In this document: positions 9,239 through 17,812 of the stretch, piece by piece | Numbering within the stretch: the first letter of the stretch is position 1 | How the letters are laid out: each line of letters begins with the position of its first letter | Source: Acidovorax sp. sif1233 | GTDB lineage: Bacteria > Pseudomonadota > Gammaproteobacteria > Burkholderiales > Burkholderiaceae_C | DNA: 64,000 nucleotides | Direction of reading: 5' to 3' | Assembly (NCBI RefSeq): GCF_019218755.1 | Contig: NZ_JAHUWZ010000001.1 | Coordinates: 868,001-932,000 of the forward strand | Translations under genes and position numbers: made by a program | The notes under the pieces: generated by a model | What the model saw: only the letters and a program-made list of their open reading frames with translations | The model's database searches: none | Told to the model about the DNA's origin: nothing

Positions 9239-11626
9239 ATGGGTGCATCCGACTTTTCCAAGCTGCCGCACATCGGCGAATCGCTCAAGCGCAAGGAAGA
9301 CTACCGCTTCCTCACCGGCGCCGGCCAGTACACCGACGACGTGGTGCTGGCCGCGCAGAGCCATGCCGTGTTCGTGCGTTCGCCGCATGCGCACGCGCGC
9401 ATCAACAGCATCAACGTGGACGCCGCCAAGGCCGCGCCCGGCGTGCTGGGCGTGTTCGTGGGCGCCGACGTGGCGGCCGACAACATCAACGGCCTGCCCT
9501 GCGGCTGGCTCATCACCAGCACCGACGGCCAGCCCATGAAGGAGCCGCCGCATCCCATCCTGGCGCAGGGCAAGGTGCGCTACGTGGGCGACCACGTGGC
9601 CATGGTGGTCGCCCTCACGCAGCAGCAGGCGCGCGACGCGGCCGAGCTGGTGGACGTGGATTACGATGTGCTGCCCGCCGTGGTCAGCGTGGCAGATGCC
9701 GCCGCAGGCACGGTGGCGGGCGCGGGCCTGCATGACATCGCCGAGGACAACCACTGCTACAAGTGGGCCATCGGCGACAAGGGCGCGGTGGACTCGGTGT
9801 TCGCCAGTGCCGCGCACGTGACGAAGCTCGACCTGGTCAACAACCGCCTCATCCCCAACGCGATGGAGCCGCGCACGGCCATCGGCTCGTACAGCCGGGC
9901 CAACGACGAATACACGCTGTACGTGAGCAACCAGAACCCGCACGTCGAGCGCCTGCTCATGACGGCCTTCGTGATGGGCCTGCCCGAGCACAAGGTGCGC
10001 GTGATCGCCCCTGACGTGGGGGGCGGCTTCGGCTCCAAAATCTTTTTGTATGCCGAGGACGTGTGCCTGACCTGGGCGGCCAAGAAGCTCAACCGCAACA
10101 TCAAGTGGGTGGCCGACCGCAGCGAGTCCTTCCTGTCGGACGCGCATGGCCGCGACCATGTGAGCCATGCCGAAATGGCGATGGACAGGGATGGCAAGTT
10201 CCTGGCCATGCGCGTGCACACCGACGCCAACCTGGGTGCCTACCTCTCCACCTTCGCCACGGCCGTGCCCACCATCCTCTATGCCACGCTGCTGGCGGGG
10301 CAGTACACCACGCCGCAGATCTATGTGGAGGTGGATGCCTGGTTCACCAACACCGCGCCGGTCGATGCCTACCGGGGCGCGGGCCGGCCCGAGGCCACCT
10401 ACCTGCTCGAGCGCCTGGTATCGCGCTGCGGCTGGGAGATGAACCTGTCGCAGGACGAGATCCGCAAGCGCAACTTCATCACCAGCTGGCCCTACCAGAC
10501 GCCGGTGGCGCTGCAGTACGACGTGGGCGACTACCACGCCTGCATGAACCAGGCGCAGGAGCTGGCCGACGTGGCGGGCTTTGCGGCGCGCAAGGCGGCC
10601 AGCGAGGCCAAGGGCCTGAAGCGCGGCATCGGCTACAGCAGCTACATCGAGGCCTGCGGCATCGCGCCGTCCAACATCGCAGGGGCGCTGGGTGCGCGCG
10701 CGGGCCTGTTCGAATGCGGGGAGGTGCGCGTGCACCCCACGGGCAGCGTGACGGTGTTCACCGGCTCGCACAGCCACGGCCAGGGGCACGAGACCACCTT
10801 TGCGCAGGTGGTGGCCGCGCGCCTGGGCATTCCGGTGGAGAACGTGGACATCGTGCACGGCGACACGGGCCGCGTGCCGTTCGGCATGGGCACCTACGGG
10901 TCGCGCTCCATCAGCGTGGGCGGCGCGGCCATCATGAAGGCGCTGGACAAGATCGAGGCCAAGGCCAAGAAAATCGCCGCGCATCTGATGGAGGCCAGCG
11001 ACGCCGACATCGACTTCAGCGGCGGCGAGTTCACGGTGCGCGGCACGGACAAGAAGATCCCGTTCGGCCAGGTGGCGCTCACGGCCTACGTGCCGCACAA
11101 CTACCCGCTCGACAAGCTCGAACCTGGGTTGAACGAAACAGCGTTCTACGACCCGACCAACTTCACCTTCCCCGCAGGCACCTACATCTGCGAGGTCGAG
11201 GTGGACCCCGCCACCGGCAGCACGCGCGTGGACAGGTTCACTGCCGTGGACGACTTCGGCACCATCATCAACCCCATGATCGTGGAAGGCCAGGTGCACG
11301 GCGGCCTGGTGCAGGGCATCGGCCAGGCGCTGATGGAAAACTGCGTGTACGACCGCGAGACGGGCCAGTTGCTGACGGGCAGCTTCATGGACTACGCCAT
11401 GCCGCGCGCTGATGACTTCCCCGAGTTCAAGCTGGGCCATGTCTGCACGCCCTGCACGCACAACCCGCTGGGCACCAAGGGCTGCGGCGAGGCGGGGGCC
11501 ATCGGTTCGCCGCCGGCGGTGATCAATGCGGTGCTCGACGCACTGCACCCGCTGGGTGTCAAAGAGTTCGACATGCCCGCATCACCGCACCGCGTGTGGG
11601 AAGCCATCCAGAACGCCAAGGCCTGA
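9239..11626 (+). CDS. coxL: Molybdenum hydroxylase large (Mo-cofactor) subunit, form II CoxL type
   Basis: 795 residues, xanthine-oxidase family. Cofactor and active-site landmarks are visible: [42 protein letters not shown], and the catalytic-glutamate loop [15 protein letters not shown] near the C-terminus. The loop AYRGAGR marks form II enzymes; genuine aerobic CO dehydrogenases carry AYRCSFR, so oxidation of CO should not be assumed. The reaction is expected to be a hydroxylation of an aromatic or carbonyl-type substrate using water, but the substrate is unknown. GGAGA just before ATG 9239 supports the start. The context with modABC, modE, coxDEG and xdhC supports a functional Mo enzyme. 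Confidence 0.93.
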   Translation: MGASDFSKLPHIGESLKRKEDYRFLTGAGQYTDDVVLAAQSHAVFVRSPHAHARINSINVDAAKAAPGVLGVFVGADVAADNINGLPCGWLITSTDGQPMKEPPHPILAQGKVRYVGDHVAMVVALTQQQARDAAELVDVDYDVLPAVVSVADAAAGTVAGAGLHDIAEDNHCYKWAIGDKGAVDSVFASAAHVTKLDLVNNRLIPNAMEPRTAIGSYSRANDEYTLYVSNQNPHVERLLMTAFVMGLPEHKVRVIAPDVGGGFGSKIFLYAEDVCLTWAAKKLNRNIKWVADRSESFLSDAHGRDHVSHAEMAMDRDGKFLAMRVHTDANLGAYLSTFATAVPTILYATLLAGQYTTPQIYVEVDAWFTNTAPVDAYRGAGRPEATYLLERLVSRCGWEMNLSQDEIRKRNFITSWPYQTPVALQYDVGDYHACMNQAQELADVAGFAARKAASEAKGLKRGIGYSSYIEACGIAPSNIAGALGARAGLFECGEVRVHPTGSVTVFTGSHSHGQGHETTFAQVVAARLGIPVENVDIVHGDTGRVPFGMGTYGSRSISVGGAAIMKALDKIEAKAKKIAAHLMEASDADIDFSGGEFTVRGTDKKIPFGQVALTAYVPHNYPLDKLEPGLNETAFYDPTNFTFPAGTYICEVEVDPATGSTRVDRFTAVDDFGTIINPMIVEGQVHGGLVQGIGQALMENCVYDRETGQLLTGSFMDYAMPRADDFPEFKLGHVCTPCTHNPLGTKGCGEAGAIGSPPAVINAVLDALHPLGVKEFDMPASPHRVWEAIQNAKA

Positions 11627-11637
11627 GGAGACACACC

Positions 11638-12429
11638 ATGTACGCCTTCACCTTTGAAAACCCATCGTCCACCGCAGCCGCCGCGCAGCTCATCGCCCAG
11701 GGCGGCAAGCTGCTGGCCGGTGGGCAAAGCCTGCTGCCTTCGATGCGGCTGCGCCTGGCCAATCCCGAGAAGATCGTCGACCTGAACAGTATTCCCGAGC
11801 TGGCGGGCATCCGCCGCGAGGGCAACGCGCTGGTGATCGGCGCCATGACGCGCCACATGGACGTGGCCAACAGTGCAGAGGTCCAAAGCGCCATCCCTGC
11901 GCTGGCCGACCTGGCCGCCCACATCGGCGACCGGCAGGTGCGCGCGCGGGGCACGCTGGGCGGGTCGGTGGCCAACAACGACCCCGCGGCCTGCTACCCC
12001 AGCGCCGTGCTGGGCCTGGGCGCCACCATCGTCACCAACCAGCGCGAGATCGCGGCCGACGACTTCTTCGTGGGCATGTACACCACGGCGCTGGAAGAGG
12101 GCGAGATCATCACCGCCATCCGCTTCCCCATCCCCAAGCGCGCGGCCTACCTGAAGTTCAAGCAGGCGGCATCGCGCTTCTCGCTGGTGGGCGTGTTCGT
12201 GGCGCAGACCGATGGCGGCGTGCGCGTGGCGGTGACGGGTGCGGCCAGCAGCGTGTTCCGGCACGCGGGGCTCGAGGCCGCGCTGAACCAGAGCTTCACG
12301 CCCGCATCGGCGGCGGCGGTCAGGATTGACGCGGGCGATCTCAACGCGGACATCCACGCGAGCGCGGCCTACCGCGCCAACCTCATCAGCGTGCAGACCC
12401 AGCGGGCGGTGGCGCAGATGCTGGGCTGA
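11638..12429 (+). CDS. coxM: Molybdenum hydroxylase FAD-binding medium subunit (CoxM type)
   Basis: 263 residues. FAD-binding motifs are AGGQSLLPSM (about 31-40) and the loop GTLGGSVANNDPA (about 106-118), followed by the CO dehydrogenase flavoprotein C-terminal domain (about 165-260). It accepts electrons from the iron-sulfur subunit and passes them to an acceptor such as quinone. It follows the large subunit after 11 bases with GAGGAGA before the ATG, consistent with one S-L-M transcript. The length is slightly short but within the range of form II members. Confidence 0.92.
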   Translation: MYAFTFENPSSTAAAAQLIAQGGKLLAGGQSLLPSMRLRLANPEKIVDLNSIPELAGIRREGNALVIGAMTRHMDVANSAEVQSAIPALADLAAHIGDRQVRARGTLGGSVANNDPAACYPSAVLGLGATIVTNQREIAADDFFVGMYTTALEEGEIITAIRFPIPKRAAYLKFKQAASRFSLVGVFVAQTDGGVRVAVTGAASSVFRHAGLEAALNQSFTPASAAAVRIDAGDLNADIHASAAYRANLISVQTQRAVAQMLG

Positions 12430-12477
12430 CGGGCGGGAGAGTGCCCGCTGCCGCTGTCCGGCATCCAGGAGCGGGTG

Positions 12478-12534
12478 TTTGAATGAAATTGGCCTCCAGC
12501 GCTTGTCTGTCAAGCGCTGGTAGCTATTAAAAAT
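12478..12534 (-). repeat. Copy B of the dispersed palindromic element
   Basis: The clearest copy. It has 10-base perfect arms CCAGCGCTTG and CAAGCGCTGG at 12496-12505 and 12511-12520 with a 5-base loop. It is flanked by GAAATTGGCCT on one side and TAGCTATTAAAA on the other. It fills the coxM-coxD gap and ends only six bases before the coxD ATG, leaving no recognisable ribosome binding site there. Confidence 0.85.
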
Positions 12535-12540
12535 ATAGCG

Positions 12541-13479
12541 ATGAACGTTTCCCCTGCTGCGCCCGTGACCGCGCCCGCGCTGTCCTCCATCGATGCCCTG
12601 GTGCTGGCCTTGCAGGGCGTCGGGTACTTTGCCGACCGGCGGCTGGCCACGGCCGTGTTCCTGGCGCTCCAGCTGCAGCGCCCGCTGCTGCTGGAAGGGG
12701 AACCCGGCGTGGGCAAGACGGCGCTGGCCCAGGCACTTGCCAAGGTGCTCTCGCGCAGCCTGATCCGCCTGCAGTGCTACGACGGGCTGGAGCAGCGCGA
12801 GGCGCTCTACGAATGGAACTACGCGGCCCAGCTTTTGCACATGCGTGCGGCGGAAGGCCAGGGCAGTGCCGACATGGCGCAGGTGGAGCGCGAGGTGTAC
12901 CAGGACCGCTACCTCATCCGCCGCCCCCTGTTGCAGGCGCTGCAGGCACCAGCCCCCGGTGCGGTGCTGCTCATCGACGAGGTCGACCGTGCCGATGAGC
13001 CCTTCGAGGCGTTTTTGCTCGAATACCTGGGCGAGTACCAGGTGAGCATTCCCGAGATCGGCACCGTGCGCGCCACGGCCACGCCGGTCACCATCCTCAC
13101 CAGCAACCGCACGCGCGACCTGCACGACGCCGTCAAGCGCCGCTGCCTGTACCACTGGCTGGACTACCCCGAGCGCGAACGCGAGCTGGCCATCGTGCGC
13201 GCCCAGGTGCCGGGCGCCAGCGACGCGCTGGCCGTCCAGGTGGCGGATTTTGTGGGCCGCCTGCGCAGCCAGCCGTTCGCCAACGCCTTTCAGCGCGCGC
13301 CGGGCATAGCCGAGAGCGTGGAGTGGGCCAAGGCGCTGGTGGCGCTCGACACCATCGTGGTGGACCCGGAGGTGGTGTCCGACACCGCCGGCATCCTCTT
13401 CAAGCAGCGCGAGGACGTGGCGGCGCTCACGCGCGACATGGCGGCGCAGCTGCTGCAGCCCGCCGAGACGGATGCGTGA
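12541..13479 (+). CDS. coxD: MoxR-family AAA+ ATPase, Mo-hydroxylase maturation factor (CoxD type)
   Basis: 312 residues. Walker A is GEPGVGKTAL (about 46-55), Walker B is VLLIDEVDRAD (about 141-151), followed by sensor 1 in TILTSNRTR and an arginine-finger region near RRCLYHW. This is the MoxR/CoxD group, which in Oligotropha is needed to insert sulfur and copper into the CO dehydrogenase Mo site. Here it probably helps mature or activate the form II enzyme together with the VWA protein encoded next to it. The start ATG at 12541 directly follows a repeat element and lacks a visible Shine-Dalgarno sequence, so expression may depend on the repeat or on coupling. Its stop overlaps a possible GTG start of the next gene. 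Confidence 0.9.
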   Translation: MNVSPAAPVTAPALSSIDALVLALQGVGYFADRRLATAVFLALQLQRPLLLEGEPGVGKTALAQALAKVLSRSLIRLQCYDGLEQREALYEWNYAAQLLHMRAAEGQGSADMAQVEREVYQDRYLIRRPLLQALQAPAPGAVLLIDEVDRADEPFEAFLLEYLGEYQVSIPEIGTVRATATPVTILTSNRTRDLHDAVKRRCLYHWLDYPERERELAIVRAQVPGASDALAVQVADFVGRLRSQPFANAFQRAPGIAESVEWAKALVALDTIVVDPEVVSDTAGILFKQREDVAALTRDMAAQLLQPAETDA

Positions 13480-13490
13480 AGGTTCGCGCC

Positions 13491-14705
13491 ATGGCTGAGG
13501 GCATGACGATCTCGCAGCTGGGGGATGCCCGCACCGGCAAGCTGGCCGACAACCTCACGGGTTTTGGCCGCACGCTGCGCCGTGCCGGCGTGCCCGTGGA
13601 TGCGGCCCGCATGGCCCTGGCGCAACAGGCCGTGATGCTGGTGGGCGTGGGGCGGGAGGACTTCGGCGCCGCGCTGGAGTCCGTGCTCATCAGCCGTGAG
13701 CAGGACCGGCAGGTGTTCCGCGAGCTGTTCGACGCCTATTTCAAGAACCCCGGCATCGCACAGAAGCTGCTGGCCCAGATGCTGCCCAGTGCCGAGTCCA
13801 GGGCCGAGCCCGCCAAACGCCGCCCGCGCGTGAGCGAGGCGCTGGCCCCGGTGCGCGCCGCGCGCGATGCGCCAGCGCCGCGCGAGGACGACAAGATCGA
13901 CCTCGACGCCGCCATGACCGCCAGCGACCTGCAGCGCCTGCGGCACGCCGACTTCAACCAGCTTTCGGCCAGCGAATACAGGCTGGTGGAGCGGCTGGCG
14001 CGTGAAATTCCCTTGCCCCTGCCGCGCTATGCGGCCCGCCGCACCCGCCCGGGCACGCGCGGCGGGCGTCCCCACTGGCCGGGCGCCATGCAGCAGGCCG
14101 CGCGGACGGGCGGCGAGGTGCTGCGCGTGCCTTTGCTGCAGCGGCGCCGGCAGCCATTGCCGCTGTGCGTGCTGGTTGATGTGTCCGGCTCCATGGAGCG
14201 CTACGCGCGGCTTTTGCTTGCGTTTCTGCATGCCGCCACCGCGCCCCGCCACGCAGGCGCGGGCCTGCGCCGCGACGTGTTCGCGTTCGGCACCGGCCTC
14301 ACCGACCTCACGCCCGCGTTCCGCCTGGCCGATACCGATGCGATGCTGGAGGCGGCCAGCCAGGCGATCCCTGACTTTGCCGGCGGCACGCGCCTGGGCG
14401 ACAGCCTGGCCCGGTTGCGCGTGCAGCACGCGCGCCGGCTCGTGGGGCGGCGCACGCTGGTGCTGCTGGTCAGCGACGGGCTCGATACCGGCGCGCCCGA
14501 GGTGTTGGAGAGGGAGCTGGGCTGGCTGCGCCGGCACTGCGGCCGGCTGCTGTGGCTCAACCCCCTGCTGCGCTTCGAGGGCTATGCGCCCACGGCGCGT
14601 GGCGCCGCGGTGCTGCACCGCCAGGCCCACGGCATGGTCGCCGTGCACAACCTCAGCCGCCTGCAGGACCTGGCTGGCAGCCTGGCCGAAGTGCTGCGCC
14701 AGTGA
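13491..14705 (+). CDS. coxE: VWA-domain protein, Mo-hydroxylase maturation partner (CoxE type)
   Basis: About 404 residues. The N-terminal helical region (about 1-200) has a charged, Ala-rich linker. A C-terminal von Willebrand A domain (about 220-400) follows with the MIDAS metal site DVSGSM, the distal Thr in GGTRLGDSL and the Asp in SDGLDTG. CoxE-type proteins work with the MoxR ATPase CoxD on the Mo enzyme. The start is ambiguous: ATG 13491 is given, but GTG 13476 overlaps the coxD stop (GTGA) and would add five residues. The tight spacing indicates co-expression with coxD. Confidence 0.88.
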   Translation: MAEGMTISQLGDARTGKLADNLTGFGRTLRRAGVPVDAARMALAQQAVMLVGVGREDFGAALESVLISREQDRQVFRELFDAYFKNPGIAQKLLAQMLPSAESRAEPAKRRPRVSEALAPVRAARDAPAPREDDKIDLDAAMTASDLQRLRHADFNQLSASEYRLVERLAREIPLPLPRYAARRTRPGTRGGRPHWPGAMQQAARTGGEVLRVPLLQRRRQPLPLCVLVDVSGSMERYARLLLAFLHAATAPRHAGAGLRRDVFAFGTGLTDLTPAFRLADTDAMLEAASQAIPDFAGGTRLGDSLARLRVQHARRLVGRRTLVLLVSDGLDTGAPEVLERELGWLRRHCGRLLWLNPLLRFEGYAPTARGAAVLHRQAHGMVAVHNLSRLQDLAGSLAEVLRQ

Positions 14706-14763
14706 GCGCGTGGCCCGCACGCGCACAGCCCCCCAATTGTTCAGGAACCCGGAGGACTCCACC

Positions 14764-15402
14764 ATGGAAATGCAAGCCAGCCGAACCCTCGCCGTCAGCC
14801 AGCAGCAGGCCTGGGACGCACTCAACGATCCCGAGGTGCTCAAGCTGTGCATCCCTGGCTGCGACAAGGTCGAGCCCACGGGCGAGCACCAGTACAGCGT
14901 GGCGATGGCGCTCAAGATCGGCCCGGTGTCCGCCAAGTTCGCGGGCAAGATCACGCTCTCCGAGATCGTGCCGCCCGAAAGCTACACCATCGCCTTCGAC
15001 GGATCGGGCGGCGTGGCCGGGTTTGGCAAGGGCAGCGCCCAGGTCAAGCTGGTGCCGCTGCCGGCCGATGCGGCCGGCCAGGACAGCTGCGAGCTGCACT
15101 ACACCGTGCACGCCACCGTGGGCGGCAAGATCGCCCAGCTCGGCCAGCGCCTCATCGATGGCGCGGCCAAGGGCATGGCCGAGGATTTCTTCAAGCGCTT
15201 TGACACCGAGATGCAGCGCCGCCATCCGCGCGCGCCCGTGGCCGACGACCCCGAGCCCGGGGCGGGGGGCGGGGGCGCCGTTGCGGCGTCGGGCGCGCTG
15301 GCGGCATCGGCGGGTGAGGACAATCCCCCCAGCGGCATTCCGGTCTGGGTGTGGGTGGTGGGCGCGGCGGCGCTGGTGCTGTTAGCGTGGTGGTGGAACT
15401 GA
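14764..15402 (+). CDS. coxG: CoxG-type SRPBCC protein with C-terminal membrane anchor
   Basis: 212 residues. The N-terminal SRPBCC/CoxG fold (about 1-150) contains the family features PEVLKLCIPGC and GGKIAQLGQRLIDGAAK. A Gly/Ala-rich linker and a single C-terminal transmembrane helix ending ALVLLAWWWN follow. Family members recruit carbon monoxide dehydrogenase to the cytoplasmic membrane, and the anchor here fits that role for the form II enzyme. GGAGG lies upstream of ATG 14764. It follows coxE after 58 bases on the same strand. Confidence 0.9.
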   Translation: MEMQASRTLAVSQQQAWDALNDPEVLKLCIPGCDKVEPTGEHQYSVAMALKIGPVSAKFAGKITLSEIVPPESYTIAFDGSGGVAGFGKGSAQVKLVPLPADAAGQDSCELHYTVHATVGGKIAQLGQRLIDGAAKGMAEDFFKRFDTEMQRRHPRAPVADDPEPGAGGGGAVAASGALAASAGEDNPPSGIPVWVWVVGAAALVLLAWWWN

Positions 15403-15502
15403 GCCCCTGCAGGTTTGAGCCCCGCCCGAGGCGCCGCGCGCACCCTGTGTGGGCTGCGGGGCCGGAGGCAGGGGCCGTAGAAATGAATGGGCAACGAAGC
15501 AA

Positions 15503-16585
15503 ATGGAAAACCTGGATGTGATGGTGCTGCGCACGCTGCAGGGCTGGCGGGCCGCGGGCCGGAGGGCGCTGCTGGCCACGGTGGTGCGGACCTGGGGCTC
15601 CTCGCCCCGGCCGGTGGGTTCGATCATGGCGCTGTGTGAAGACGGCTCGGTGGTGGGATCGGTCTCGGGCGGGTGCATCGAGGACGACCTGATCGACCGC
15701 CACACGCGGGCCTATGCGCAGGCGGCGGCGCAGGCCGGCACGGGCGATGGCGGCGATAGGCGCATTCCGAGCGGACCTCCCGCGTTTGTCAAATACGGCG
15801 TCACGGCCGACGAGGCGCACCGGTTCGGGCTGCCCTGCGGCGGCACGCTGGAGCTGCTGCTGGAATACGACCCCGACCCGGCCAGCCTCCGCGAGCTGAT
15901 CCTTGCGCTGGAGGGCGGGCGGCTCATGCAGCGCACCGTGCGCCTGGCCGACGGGCTGGCCACCGTGCAGCCCGCCGCGGCCCCCGCCGAGCTGGCGGTG
16001 GACACCCGGCAGCTGACCAACACCTTCGGCCCGGAGTACCGGATGCTGCTGATCGGCGCCGGCCAGCTGGCGGAATACCTGGCCACCATGGCGCTGTTCA
16101 ACGGCTTCGCGGTCACGGTGTGCGACCCGCGCGAGGAGTACCGCGGCAGCTGGAACGTGCCCGCTGCCACGCTGGTGAGCGGCATGCCCGACGATGTGGT
16201 GCTGGCCTTCAGGCCCGACCGGCGCAGTTGCGTGGTGGCGCTCACGCACGACCCCAAGCTCGACGACCTGGCGCTGCTGGAGGCGCTGGACACCGAGGCG
16301 TTCTATGTGGGCGGCATCGGCTCGCGCCGCAACAACGAAGCGCGCCGTGCCCGGATGATGGAGCATTTCGGGCAGACCGCCGAGAGCTTGGCCCGCCTGC
16401 GCGGCCCGATCGGCATCTACATCGGCAGCAAGACGCCGCCCGAGATCGCGGTGAGCGTGATGGCGGAAATCCTGGCCGTGAAGAACGGCGTGGCCCTGCC
16501 GCGCGACGTGGAGGTGGCGCAGGCCAAGAACGAGCGGGAACTGGCGCGGAACGACCCCGGGCCGCTGGTGTGCGGGCTGCGCTAG
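15503..16585 (+). CDS. XdhC/CoxF-family Mo-cofactor maturation protein
   Basis: About 360 residues. The N-terminal XdhC_CoxI domain (about 10-80) has TWGSSPRPVGSIM and SGGCIEDD, the latter carrying the conserved Cys that handles sulfur or cofactor. The C-terminal Rossmann domain (about 185-330) starts LLIGAGQLAEYLA and includes YVGGIGSRRNNEARR and GIYIGSKTPPEIAVS. XdhC-type proteins bind Mo cofactor and support its sulfuration before insertion. It is the last gene of the co-oriented cox block, ending convergently with the glutathione transferase gene. ATG 15503 has only a modest purine-rich leader. It could be named xdhC, coxF or coxI; the sequence alone does not decide. Confidence 0.88.
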   Translation: MENLDVMVLRTLQGWRAAGRRALLATVVRTWGSSPRPVGSIMALCEDGSVVGSVSGGCIEDDLIDRHTRAYAQAAAQAGTGDGGDRRIPSGPPAFVKYGVTADEAHRFGLPCGGTLELLLEYDPDPASLRELILALEGGRLMQRTVRLADGLATVQPAAAPAELAVDTRQLTNTFGPEYRMLLIGAGQLAEYLATMALFNGFAVTVCDPREEYRGSWNVPAATLVSGMPDDVVLAFRPDRRSCVVALTHDPKLDDLALLEALDTEAFYVGGIGSRRNNEARRARMMEHFGQTAESLARLRGPIGIYIGSKTPPEIAVSVMAEILAVKNGVALPRDVEVAQAKNERELARNDPGPLVCGLR

Positions 16586-16615
16586 CGCGGCCCGCCCCTT
16601 CCCGCCGTGGCGCCG

Positions 16616-17308
16616 TCAGGCAGCGCCCATCACCACCGGCCCGCCCTTGGCGATGCCGCGCTGGTACGCCGGGCGTGCCTCCATGCGCTGGCGGTAGGCC
16701 TGCAGGCGCGGGCAGTTGCCGGCCGTGCTGGCGCGCGCGAGCGCGGCTTCCACCGCGAAGCTCATCTGGAAGTCGGCCATGGTGAGGTGCTCGCCCGCGA
16801 ACCAGGTGTGCCGGCCCAGGTGCTCTTCCATGAAGGCCAGCGCGGTGGCCACGTTGGGGTCGATTACCTTGTCCTGCACCTTGCCGCACAGCGCCCGGGC
16901 GATGGGCTTCACGAAAAAGGGCATGGGCTGCGTGGGAATGGTCATGAACACCAGCTTCATCACGAGCCAGTTCATGAGCGAGCCCTCGGCGTAGTGCATC
17001 CAGAACCGGCACTGGCGGTACTCGGGCGTGCCGGGGGCGGGCTGCAGGTGGGCCAGGTCCCCGCTGGCGCGGGCGCCGTAGGTTTCCACCAGGTATTCGA
17101 TGATCGCGGCGGATTCGGCGATCACCTCGCCGCCGTCGGTGATCACGGGCGACTTGCCCAGTGGATGGATCTTCTTGAGCTCGGGCGGGGCCAGCCGGGT
17201 GGCCTTGTCGCGCTGGTAGATCTTGAGCTCGTAGGGCACGCCCAGTTCTTCCAGGAGCCACAGGACGCGCTGCGAGCGCGAGGTTTCGAGGTGGTGAACG
17301 GTGATCAT
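16616..17308 (-). CDS. Glutathione S-transferase
   Basis: 230 residues. The N-terminal thioredoxin-like domain (about 1-80) carries the cis-proline segment GKSPVITDGG and the glutathione-contact ESAAIIEYL. The all-helical C-terminal domain contains the N-capping motif GEHLTMADFQMSF. The likely activity is conjugation of glutathione to electrophiles; the substrate is unknown. ATG 17308 starts MITVHHLETSRSQRVLWLLEE, a normal GST N-terminus. No strong ribosome binding site is visible. It ends 30 bases from the xdhC stop on the opposite strand. Confidence 0.92.
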   Translation of the reverse strand: MITVHHLETSRSQRVLWLLEELGVPYELKIYQRDKATRLAPPELKKIHPLGKSPVITDGGEVIAESAAIIEYLVETYGARASGDLAHLQPAPGTPEYRQCRFWMHYAEGSLMNWLVMKLVFMTIPTQPMPFFVKPIARALCGKVQDKVIDPNVATALAFMEEHLGRHTWFAGEHLTMADFQMSFAVEAALARASTAGNCPRLQAYRQRMEARPAYQRGIAKGGPVVMGAA

Positions 17309-17424
17309 GGGCGGATTAGAACCTGTCCACGGCGGTTCGGGGCCGGGTTGGTGTCGCCTGCACGATGTTCGCGCCCGCAAGCCTGGGGGGCCTTGCCCGC
17401 GCCGGCCCTGGCGGGGGCCAGAAA

Positions 17425-17453
17425 GCAAAAAGCCCTCTGGCGAGGGCTTTTGC
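17425..17453 (-). terminator. Rho-independent terminator after the small basic protein gene
   Basis: Inverted repeat with stem GCAAAAGCCCTC / GAGGGCTTTTTGC and a 4-base loop, followed on the minus strand by TTTC. It lies 36 bases downstream of the small gene ending at 17489. The A/T-rich flanks make it potentially bidirectional. Confidence 0.8.
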
Positions 17454-17488
17454 GGGGGCCGGCGCAGCCGGCCGTGGCGATCTGGCGA

Positions 17489-17659
17489 TCAGCCGCCCTT
17501 CTTGGAGCGCTTGCCGGGGTTCTTCTTGCTGCGGGTGGCAACACCGCGCTCCAGGCTCACGCGCTGGCCGCGGCCAGGGGTGGCGAGGGTGTAGCCGGGC
17601 ACCGGCGTGGGCCGGGGGGTGCGCTTGCGGTCTGCTTCGGTGACGATCTTGTTGCCCAT
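17489..17659 (-). CDS. Small basic protein, 56 residues, unknown function
   Basis: ATG 17659 opens MGNKIVTEADRKRTPRPTP and the protein ends KKNPGKRSKKGG. It is extremely rich in Lys, Arg, Pro and Gly and is likely unstructured, with the look of a nucleic-acid-binding or ribosome-associated peptide. I recognise similar short proteins as conserved hypotheticals in Burkholderiales, but no function is known to me. It has its own terminator and stands alone between the GST and transglutaminase genes, which supports it being a real, well-expressed gene. Confidence 0.68.
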   Translation of the reverse strand: MGNKIVTEADRKRTPRPTPVPGYTLATPGRGQRVSLERGVATRSKKNPGKRSKKGG

Positions 17660-17812
17660 GGTAGGTCTCTGAGATAGTGGAAAAAAGAGTGATATTAGGC
17701 CACAGCCGGGGTGGGGGGGCTTCCCGGCCACCGCCATCCGCCCCTAGGACCCAGGGGTTTGGCGGCCCATGGGGCGCGAAAAAGCACGGTGCGCGGGCGC
17801 ACCGGCACCCCT

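Noticed and set aside
9167..11548. A 793-codon minus-strand frame opposite coxL
   Set aside because: Antisense to a well-conserved molybdenum enzyme and of the same low-information composition as other shadows.
8754..12429. Annotation of the S-L-M genes as true aerobic CO dehydrogenase
   Set aside because: The large subunit has AYRGAGR, the form II signature, instead of AYRCSFR.
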